From: JANXYW01 sp964458665
GTDB lineage: Bacteria; Chloroflexota; Dehalococcoidia; DSTF01; JACRBR01
Assembly (NCBI GenBank): GCA_964458665.1
Contig: CAYWOO010000239.1
Coordinates: 1 to 17,253, forward strand
Direction of reading: 5' to 3'
Length of the DNA stretch: 17,253 nt
This document shows positions 6,396 through 15,300 of the stretch, piece after piece. The stretch's first letter is position 1. Each line of letters begins with the position of its first letter. Under the pieces are notes generated by a model, which saw nothing but the letters and a program-made list of their open reading frames with translations, did not search any database and was not told the DNA's origin. The position numbers were made by a program, and so were the translations under genes.

Positions 6396-8107
6396 TTGCT
6401 CTCCTGTGCTTGCCCGACACGGAACTCGGGGACCCACCAATCGGCGACCTTCGCGAACGACGACGCGGCGCCGGACGGCACCTTCAGCACATAGCACCCG
6501 AGTGACGCGAAACGGCGCTCCGGCGCCAGGCTGAGCGCCGGAAACGTGGATGGCTGCGGCGACCGGCCGATCATGTGCTCGATCCGCTCGACGAAGTACT
6601 CCCGCGACCCGAGCGTCCGAGGAGACGAAAGCACGTCGGCGACGAGGGCCGCGGCGAAGAGCGCGTTCACCGAGACGCGCCGCTGTGCTATGCCGCGGGC
6701 CTTCAACCAGGTCAGCGTGCGCCCCGCGTGCCGGTCGAAGTCGGCGGGCAGGACGAACGGGTGCAGCAGGAACGCCTTCTCCGCCAGCAGTCCGGCGAGC
6801 GCCGCCACGTCATCGCCGAGCAGACTGGACGAGACATAGACCTCGCTCGTAGCCCGGAGCAGCTCCGGCAGCCTGGCGAGCTCTGTCAGGTCGGCGACTC
6901 CCAGCCAGAGCACCAGGACAGCAGGGCCTTTTTCCAGCACGTCGCGCCACGCGGCGGGGGTGAACGCGTCGAGACACTGCGTGGAAGCGACGAGGCCAGG
7001 ATCCAAGTCCCCGGCGAGCTCGATGGCTCCCCGTTCGGCCGGGCTGCCGCAGCGCACGACTTGCAGAACGTCCCGGCGCGGCGGAGCCTGGGCGCTCGCC
7101 AGATGGTGCGCCAGCGCCCGCGCCTCGAGGCTCAGACCCTGGGAGAAGTACAGGGAGTAGAAGCCCTCCGTCGCGGGCCGGATCGGCGGCACGTCGGTCT
7201 GCGGCAGGATGCAGGGCACGCCGTTCCGCTCGCAGAAATCGTGTATCGGGGACCAGTCCGCTTCCGCCGCCCCGCTCACCACCGCAAACACCGGCTGGCT
7301 CGCGTAATACTCGGCGAGCTGGTCGGCCCAGCCGTGCGCGCTGCCGCGCAGCGACCACTCGTGCAGCTCCCAGCTTCGGAAGACTTCGTAGTGCGGCTTC
7401 ATGTCCCACGGACCTCGTTCACGGCGCCGCACCTCGTTTCGCGTGTTGGCGTTCTTGCTGGTGACGAAGGCTTTCAGGGTGTCCAGCATGTGGGCGCGCT
7501 TCATCGGGTCGAGCGTTTCCGAGGTAATCGTGGCGAGGTGCAGCGTGGTCGGTGTCACGCCCGGGGCGGGCCCGGGTGAAAGCGATCGCAGATAGACGGT
7601 GAGCGCGGCGAGGTCGGCGTTTCCGACCGCGTAGCGGGGCATCGTCGGCGAAAGCCGGCGTCCGGCTGGGTCGATGCCGTCGCGCAGGGCCCGGGCGAGG
7701 CTCTTGTCGTCGTAGGCAGGGCGCGTGCCGGCCCCCGTCGTGCGAGCGGGGCCCATTTGGGGCGTGCCCAGCGTCACCGGCGCGAACAGCAGATGACCGG
7801 CCACCGGCGGGACGGTCAGCGAGCCTTCGAACGATCCGAGGCCGCTTCGCCGATGGCAGTTCATGCACGGCAGTTTGGTGCCGCGAATCGGGAGGTCGCC
7901 CTGAACCGTCGTGTATACGGGCTCGCCGCTCCCGCCAACGCCCAGTCGATAGAAGCGCTCGCCGCGCCGGGCGGCTTCGCCGTCTTTGGACTCGTCGGGC
8001 GAAACCCGGCTTCCCTGCCCATCCACTCCGGCGTGGGCGGCAAGGGCAATAACCCCTGCGAACAGAACGGTGCGGAGACAGAGACCGAACGGGCGTGATC
8101 GCTTCAC
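6392..8107 (-). CDS. Monoheme cytochrome c fused to a periplasmic ligand-binding protein
   Basis: A 571-residue exported protein. The start is the GTG at 8105-8107, one base after the SCO stop; it gives a signal peptide (SRPFGLCLRTVLFAGVIALA) and is coupled to the upstream gene, with no Shine-Dalgarno site of its own. Residues about 40-180 are a class-I cytochrome c domain: C81-MN-C84-H85 binds heme covalently, and M156 in LSPTMPRYAVG is the likely axial ligand, followed by the usual last helix (NADLAALTVYLRSL). Residues about 188-571 resemble a type-1 periplasmic binding protein (LivK-like): PVFAVVSGAAEADWSPIHDF, GVPCILPQTDVPP, FYSLYFSQGLSLEARALAHH and VNALFAAALVADVL. No transporter permease or ATPase is nearby, so import is unlikely to be its job. 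It may instead sense or dock a ligand and pass electrons. It ends in an ATGA overlap with the next gene. Confidence 0.9.
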   Translation of the reverse strand: MKRSRPFGLCLRTVLFAGVIALAAHAGVDGQGSRVSPDESKDGEAARRGERFYRLGVGGSGEPVYTTVQGDLPIRGTKLPCMNCHRRSGLGSFEGSLTVPPVAGHLLFAPVTLGTPQMGPARTTGAGTRPAYDDKSLARALRDGIDPAGRRLSPTMPRYAVGNADLAALTVYLRSLSPGPAPGVTPTTLHLATITSETLDPMKRAHMLDTLKAFVTSKNANTRNEVRRRERGPWDMKPHYEVFRSWELHEWSLRGSAHGWADQLAEYYASQPVFAVVSGAAEADWSPIHDFCERNGVPCILPQTDVPPIRPATEGFYSLYFSQGLSLEARALAHHLASAQAPPRRDVLQVVRCGSPAERGAIELAGDLDPGLVASTQCLDAFTPAAWRDVLEKGPAVLVLWLGVADLTELARLPELLRATSEVYVSSSLLGDDVAALAGLLAEKAFLLHPFVLPADFDRHAGRTLTWLKARGIAQRRVSVNALFAAALVADVLSSPRTLGSREYFVERIEHMIGRSPQPSTFPALSLAPERRFASLGCYVLKVPSGAASSFAKVADWWVPEFRVGQAQESK

Positions 8108-8108
8108 G

Positions 8109-8735
8109 TCAGGGCTGGCCGCTATCCGTGGCTCCGTGAAAGGCACGCAGCAAGGCTCCGGCGCTCGCCAGACCGTCGAGCCGTTCCCAAGGCGCCCCCG
8201 GCTTGCGGCGTATGTACGTCGCGGGCGCATGGTTGTCCTTGCTGCCCCGGAATGCGCCGAACGCGCGCTGCGCGGCCTCGGTTGCGGCCGGAGTGCCCGT
8301 CAGGAACCACCAGTCCGTGCCCGCGCCGGCGCGCGTGGCGTAGGCGCGAAGCCGCGCCGGCGTGTCGATGTCGGGATCGATCGAAATCGACACCAGTCGC
8401 ACCGCGCGTGGTTCCGACCGGAGGCTGACGTCGAGCTTCGCGAAGCCGGCGCTCATCACGGGACAGATCGTGGTGCAGCTCGTGAAGATGAAGTTGACGA
8501 GGACGGGGACATCGGCCGTCACCGCCTCGGCGAGCGAAACAGCCCGCCCGTGCGAATCGACCAGGGCCACGTTGCCAATCTGCGGCTGCGCGTCCATCAC
8601 GCGGCTTTGCGCCTGTGCCGGCGCCGGCTCTGGGCGATGGTGGTCGTGCCCCGCGCTCGGCGCCTGCCCTGCCTCGGTCGCCGGATCCATCAGATTCAGC
8701 AGGAGGACCACGGGGATCGTGACGCGGCTCCTCAT
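8109..8735 (-). CDS. SCO1/SenC/PrrC family copper-binding thioredoxin-fold protein
   Basis: A 208-residue membrane-anchored or exported protein: an N-terminal hydrophobic stretch (RVTIPVVLLLNL), a His-rich linker (GHDHHRPEP, 29-37), then the SCO domain at about 48-205. The copper-binding set is complete: C87 and C91 in FTSCTTICPVM and H169 in KDNHAPATYI. VLVNFIFTSC and RLVSISIDPDIDTPARL are typical family segments. SCO proteins insert copper into, or reduce, copper-site cysteines, classically CuA of cytochrome oxidase. No oxidase subunit is in this window, so here it more likely serves the copper proteins of this cluster, which is inference. A strong GAGGAGG site (8740-8746) lies 4 bases before the ATG. 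It follows the 168-residue gene by 49 bases and is followed by the cytochrome fusion after one base. Confidence 0.94.
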   Translation of the reverse strand: MRSRVTIPVVLLLNLMDPATEAGQAPSAGHDHHRPEPAPAQAQSRVMDAQPQIGNVALVDSHGRAVSLAEAVTADVPVLVNFIFTSCTTICPVMSAGFAKLDVSLRSEPRAVRLVSISIDPDIDTPARLRAYATRAGAGTDWWFLTGTPAATEAAQRAFGAFRGSKDNHAPATYIRRKPGAPWERLDGLASAGALLRAFHGATDSGQP

Positions 8736-8784
8736 CTCGCCTCCTCTTTCTGCGATCGCCCCGAGGAGCGACGCGACCTCTCGA

Positions 8785-9291
8785 TTATCGCACGCCCAGG
8801 CCGCTCACACTGAACTCGCCGATGGTCACGGTCACGTCGCGATGCCTCTGGATGAAACGCCCCGGGTTCGCGAAGAGCATGAAGTACGTGCGGCCTTCTT
8901 TCGGATCGTTGGAGCTGCGCAGGGCTCCCGTCTTGGGCGGCGTCGGCACCACGACCACGGCGCCGGTCGCCTCGTCGCGCAGAATCGGCTTGGTCTTGCG
9001 AACGAACAGCGGCGCCGCCTTGGCGGCGTCGAGCACGCGGTAACGGAATTCGAGCATGTAGCCCGCCGACGTCAAGCGAAGGCCCTCGAGCTTGATTCCC
9101 CATCGGTACTCGAGCCCCGCCGCATCGGTGGCACGCAGCGGCTTCGGGCTCGAAGCGGACGCGGGACCGGCCACCGCGCCCGCCACGGCGGCAGGCGTCG
9201 CGGCGGGCTCCTGTCCCCCAGCCGCGGCACCCACCAGCGAGAGCGCCAACACCGCCGCCATCGCAAGTCCACGCGTTGACGTTGGCGCCAC
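8785..9291 (-). CDS. Small secreted protein of unknown function
   Basis: A 168-residue protein starting at the GTG at 9289-9291, supported by AAGGAG (9297-9302) 5 bases upstream. An in-frame ATG ten codons later is the alternative start. Residues 11-25 are a signal peptide (AAVLALSLVGAAAGG), followed by an Ala/Pro-rich linker to about residue 50. The mature part is mostly beta strands: YRWGIKLEGLRLTSAGYMLE (62-81), LFVRKTKPILRDEATGAVVV and EGRTYFMLFANPGRFIQRHR, then VTVTIGEFSVSGLGV at the end. There are no cysteines and no heme or metal motif. I do not recognise the family. Its position between the giant surface protein (25-base gap) and SCO suggests an accessory or assembly role in the same exported system, which is inference. 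Confidence 0.8.
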   Translation of the reverse strand: MAPTSTRGLAMAAVLALSLVGAAAGGQEPAATPAAVAGAVAGPASASSPKPLRATDAAGLEYRWGIKLEGLRLTSAGYMLEFRYRVLDAAKAAPLFVRKTKPILRDEATGAVVVVPTPPKTGALRSSNDPKEGRTYFMLFANPGRFIQRHRDVTVTIGEFSVSGLGVR

Positions 9292-9316
9292 TACCCCTCC
9301 TTCACACGCCTGCTAC

Positions 9317-12300
9317 TCAGCGGCGAGCGCTCCGCGCCTCCCTCGCGTCGTCGTTGCGGATCTCGCCGACGGCGTAGCTGCGGAGAAGCCTCGAGTTCCC
9401 CGGCGCCTTCAGCCTCACGAAGAACGTTTCTCCCTGTTCGTGGAGCAGGTCGCCGTTGACCATTACCCTGACGGTCTGCTCAGTGGTGCCCGGCGGGAAC
9501 GTCAGCGTGCCCGTCTGGCCTACGAAGTCGACGCCCGCCGTGGCGGAGCCGTTGTCGGTGGCGAAGTTCAGCGAGAGCGCGGTCGGCATCGCCCGCGACA
9601 AGCTCACTGTGAAGTCGAAGGCGACCAGACCGGCATCTCCTTCGGTGTCCCTCGCGTCGGTGATCGTGATCAGCACAGGCGGTGGAGCCGGCAGCGTCGA
9701 GCTGGCCTGATCCGATCCACGATGCGGATCGACAGAAGGCCTCGGCAACCTCGGGGCCCCGTCCCGGTCGAGAGCGAGCGACAGCGGCACGGCGGGTAGG
9801 TTTGGATAGAGTCCGCCCGGTCCGGTCAGCCATTGCCCGAGCAGGCCGGCAGTCAGGTGGTAGTCGCCAAACGGCATCCCCGTGGCCGGAATGGTCAGCG
9901 TCAGCGGCCCGAACATCGGCCGGATGTAGTTGCCGCCCTCGTCGGCCGCAACTGGCGCGAGCGGCGGGGCCGGTTGCGTGCCGGTCAGGACTTCAGAAAA
10001 CGCGAACGAGTGCCTGCGGTTCGTGTTGAAGTACGGTGCGGTGCTCACGAAGGCCGGCGGGGTGCTCAGGTTGGTGCCACTGGCGCCGGCGGTGAGCACG
10101 GAGTAGGTCGGCGTGAGGCTGCCGCCTCCGTACACCACACCGAGGTCCCAGCACCGCGTGGGCGCGGGCGCCGCCGCGCTACACGGCGTCGTCCCAGGGG
10201 TCGAGGCGGGTGCGTTGATCAGCCCGTAGGCCGGGGCCGGCGCCGGACCTTGCGGGGGCACGACACCGCCAGCCACCGGACCGAAGTGGAAGGTCCGGTT
10301 GTCCCACACGATCGAGCTCACGATTGTCGGGCTCGAGAAGCTCGGGCCAGCGGGGTTACCCGCCGCCAGGTTCAGGCTGTGCTGGTACGAGGCGATACCC
10401 GCCGGGTGCGGTGTCGAAACGAACGGATCGCTCGTCGTCCCCGCCGGCACTGGATTCGCCAGGAAGGCGTCGCCGGCAACCGCGAGGCTGTCGTTGTGGG
10501 CGATGGTGTTGTGGACCATGCTCACATAGGCGGCGTCCCGCAGCGAGACGCCTCCACCCGCCAGACCGGCGACGTTGTTCACGATGGTGTTGCCGAACAC
10601 GTTCACTCTCCACGGCGCCGCCCCGTTGGTGATGATGCCTTCCACGCTGTCCCACACGAAGACCTTCAAGGCGTCGTCGATGAGAAGGTTCTCACCCCCG
10701 GGTGTTTCGGGCTGGTACCGCGGGTTGTAGACGTCGCGGCCGTTGACGTCCGCGAGTGCTACGCCACCGCCATCGCCGCTGGCCGATGAGTTGCCCTGGA
10801 TCAGGTTGTTCGAGATCGTGACGTGCCCGGATCCGGGCGTCGGCCCAGGAAGGTTCGGCGGATAGTTGATCGGAACGCGCGGATCGTTCACGGGGGACAG
10901 GAAGCTTTCGCCATCCGCCGCGGGGCGACCGCCGACATAGATGCCCCCGCCCGCCCGGGCGACCATTTGATTGAACGATTCGTTGAAGACCACGGTGTTG
11001 TGGTCGATGGTGCCGTTGTTGCTCAACCCGATGTGGGCGATGCCGGCGCCATAGCCACCGGTGAAGTTGCCGGCCACGTAGTTGCCGATCACTTGGTACC
11101 CGTGGGTCCCGCCGCCGATGGTGATGCCGCCGCCGCCGCTGTAGTCCTTGCCCGGGAACGAGACGACGCTGCCGTTCTGGCTGACGAGGTTGTAGCGGAT
11201 CGCCACGCGCTCGTTGTTGGTCGGATCGTCCGCCCAACTGGCGAGCACCCCGACATGGCCGACCTTGATGCCGGCCCCGGAGTAGCCGTTGTTGTTGAAG
11301 AGGTGGTTGTTCGAGAGCTCGATGTCGCACGCGTTGCCGTTGACGTCGATCCCGGCAGCGCCGTCGGAACCGGAGATGGTGAACCCATCCACCCTGGCAT
11401 TCGGCCGGGAGTTGCCGCTCTCACTCTGCCGACCGTATCCGCCGTCCGCGCGGTTGCCGACGGGGCAGGCCACCGGAGTTCCAGCTACGTTGACCGGACG
11501 ATACTGCCCGAGGACCGAGACGCCGGCGCCTTCGCCGCCGAGCAGGACCGCGAGCAGCTCTATGGGCAGGTCGCCTACCGCATCGCCCAGCTTGGGGGTT
11601 TCATTCGGATCGGCCTCACCATCAGCCCGTTCCGGCGCGTTCTGAGTCTGCACCATGGCAGCGTACTCATCGGCCTGGTGGGCGAGCATGTAGCTGCCGA
11701 CGGTTAGCCCAGCGGTGTCGAGATCGAAAGTGACGTCGAAAGCGGGGTTGGCAGCGCTATCGGGACAGCCCGCATTGGGGTCGGGCGTGCCGTCGGGTAG
11801 ACAGCGTATTATCTCAGTTGGCACGGGCTGGTTGGCCTCGAGCATCGGCCGGACGCGGTCGCGCCACGCTTGCAGCTTCTCGGTCGGCGCCTTGACGGCG
11901 TCGATGATCGTGGAGCGCGCGCCCCAGCCTTGCAGGCGAACCGGCTTGTGCATGACGACCAGCTCACGGTAAGTGCCAGGCGCCACCAGGATGAGGTCGC
12001 CAGGTAACGTTGTCGGGGCGTCGATCACTGCCTGGATGGACCCGCCGGCGGCCACGGTCTTCGGCGGCCGCGCGGCGTGGAACAACGGCGTCGCGACCGT
12101 CAGCATCACGCCCAGAACGGATTCGCGCCGGTTTGCGGCCGCGCCGCACGGGGTCGCCAGACAGCGGACCACCCTGAGCTGCCCGGTCTGGGTGCCCGCC
12201 GGTACCAGCGCAGTGATCGCCGTGTCGGTCCAGCCCCCGGGCGGGATCGTCAGTAAGCCGGTGCCGACAAACACCTGTCCCGTAAGCGTCCCGAACCCAT

Positions 12301-15300
12301 AGTCGCGCGTGATGTGCTTGGGTTTGCTGGTGTCGACCATATCGAACTCGGGATTGGGAACTAGCACCGGGCCTGCCGAGGTGATGGTGATCCGGCGGCT
12401 CACGTTCGCCGTGCCGCCCCCGGGTACGACGTAGGGGCCGAGGGGTATTATGCCGTTGGCCGGTGGGCCGCTCACGCCGGGCCCGGTGACCGACTTGATG
12501 ACGGGCGTCAGATTAGGAAGCTCGGCGTCCACTGTGGTCATCCCAGGCTGCCCGGCGAAGGCTCCCGTCGGGACCACCGGGGTGTCCATATAGTTCGTCT
12601 TTCCGGGCATGTACTGGAACGGGAAGCACCACTGGCTGTAACTCTTGTTGTGCCACTCGTCCGGCACCTGCGTGCCGCCCGGACCCGGCTTCATCGTCGG
12701 GTTGATGCACACCTGGAGAATGTTCGGCGAATAGCCGCTCGGCGCCGGAATTCTGGCGTCGAAGGTGCTGGGCACGAGCGCGTTGTAGGCCCCGTTCCGA
12801 TCCGAGTAGGTGCGCACGATCTCGCGGCCGGTATAGTCCATGATCGAGACCGGCACCCATGGCGGTGCGTATTTCTCGCCGAACTGCGGCGAATTCGAGT
12901 CGAACTCGTTGGCGGTATCGTCGAGGATGAAGCCCAGGGCTTGCGCGGCGATGGGCGCCTCGGTGAAGAGGAAGAAGTAGGGCGAAGCGGCGTTCTGACC
13001 GTTGCGGAGCGTCACCAGCTTCTCGTCGCAGAGCGGAATCTGGTCGCCGGCATAGGTGGTGGGGACCCCGGGGAAGAGCGACAGCTCGGCCGGCACGGTG
13101 TGGAGGGCGCCCACGCAGAACGGGGTCGCGAGGTTGTCGTTGTCCAGGCGCGGCCGGGCGGCGGGATCGGACGGTCCACCGCTACCGAGCGGGTACCCAG
13201 TCAGGACGAACTGCGTCGGGATGTACTCGTTGCCGAAGTCGACGTTCTTGTCTTCTTCCTTCACGATCTTGTAGCCCGGGGGCACGATCAGCTTGACGAC
13301 GTACTTGCCGGGTAGCAGCGGCTTCTCGATCGTGCGCTGATCCATCGGGAGATCGAACGTTTCCACGTTGTTGACCATCGCGGACTTTTGCGTATAGAAC
13401 GCCCAGCCCCCGTCGAAGACGCCAGGCCGAACCTGATTGAAGTTGCGCAGGCCGTCGAAGCAGTCTCTCGGCGTGCCGAGGTACGTGAAGGACGGAATAT
13501 CCGGCGCGACACCCGGCCACTGACAGCCGGTCGGCTGGCTCTCGTCCCAACTGTCGGTCGACGCCTCGTTGAGGAGCTTGGTCTTGTCGGCGTTCCAGAG
13601 CTGAACCGTGACGCCCGCGACGCCGGGTTCCCAATTCTCGGGGGTTCCCCAGCGCGCGAGGTTTTCGGCGCGCGTCGTCGAGTACTGGACGATGCCGGCG
13701 ACGCCGCCGGTATACACGTCCACGTCGAACTTGCCGTTGGCGTTCCCGTCGATGTCGCCCCCTACGGGGAAGTCATCGAACGGCGCCACGTTGGTGTCGG
13801 GGGGGACACTGCCCGGCGCGGCGTAAGCCGTCTTGCCCCAAAGCATGACGTTGGTTTGGCCAAGGAAGCCCTGGAAGCCCTCTAGCAGCACGGGGCCGGT
13901 TTCGGTGCGGTACGGCGCGCCGCCGTTCTCGCTCTGCGGCTGCGGGTGCAGGACGCGCGAATCGAGGTCGGCGTTCACGAGCGCCGGCCAACCCGAATTG
14001 GCGCTGGTATCGCTGGTATCGCCGCCGTCGTCGACGACGACGGTGACGCCCGTGGCTTTGAACCGCGTGTAGTCGACCTCGGCGATCAACCAATTGAAGA
14101 AGGGAAAGATCTGCTCGAAGGGAACGAACCCGTTGACGTCGGTCGGGAAGGACTGATAGATGGAGCCGTCGCGGAACCGAAGATTGATGGCTTGCTCGGG
14201 AATGCCGCGCTCAGTCGCTTGGCGAAATCCGTCCTGGTTCACGTCGTCGAACACGAAGTGGTATTGCCGCACGTGCCACTGGAACACGGGAACGTCGCCC
14301 AGGTTCACGTCCACGCCCGCGGTCACGTTCACGCGCTTCCTGCCAGCGATCAGGGCTCCCGCCGAGTCGAAGATGATGATCTTGTACACGCCCCCCGGAA
14401 CGTTCTCGATCGCGAAATTGCCGTCCTCGTCCGTCTCCTGGAGCCAGACCACTTGTCCGTACTCGCCGGCGCCCACCTGGAGCGCCACGATCGGTCGCGT
14501 GAAATCGAGCGGCGCGCCGCTGAAGAAGGGGAACGCCGGAACCCGCGACATGTGCAGGCTCGTGATCGTGCCCGTGATCGTGCTGACGGGGCCGCTGTTG
14601 AAACAGTTGGGCAAGCCGCCCGTGCAGAGGAACTTCGTGTTCTTGGTTTTCTGGACGAAACCGATCGTGATGTGCGGCCCGGGCGGCCCGAACTCGTGGA
14701 AATAGGCGGGCTCGTTGGGCTTCACCCATGCCTCGATCGGCAACCCCCCCTCGATCGTCGCGATCCCCTGCGTGTAGTTCTGGTCCGACGGAGGGGTCGC
14801 GAAGACTTCGTACAGGCCGGGCGAGAGGTTCTTGAAAGTGACGAAGCCGTCTTTGTCGGTGAGCAGGTACCCCTTGCCGTACTGGTTCACTTCGTAGTCG
14901 GTGCAGCCCAGTGGGTCAGTACACGCCCGATACGTGGTTCCGAGCGGGTTACCGTTGAAATCCGTGATCTGATGAGCGGCCTGGTGTGCGAATTGGGCTG
15001 TGCCGGCGGTGTCCTCCAAGCTGACCGCGAAGCCCTCGAGACCGGGCTCCACGTTGTTCAAGACGCCGTTCAAGGACCCGTTGTCGAGGAACACCTGCAC
15101 CTTGAGCTGCCCGGTGGGGAGCGGCGTCTTGTTCACGACGACTTGCACCGATGTCTGGCCAACCTTGATCGCCCCTCCGCTGTTCGTGTAGTTCGAGAAG
15201 CCGGGGCCCTTCGGCAGCACCGAGACGAAGTACCGCTTCGTCGGATCGACGCTGGGCGGCGCTGTTTCGTCGCCCAACGCCACGGCCGGCATGGAGCTGC

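Noticed and set aside
6575..7579. A 334-codon plus-strand open frame.
   Set aside because: It lies opposite the cytochrome fusion, whose binding-protein motifs are clear; no domain or ribosome site is visible in it.
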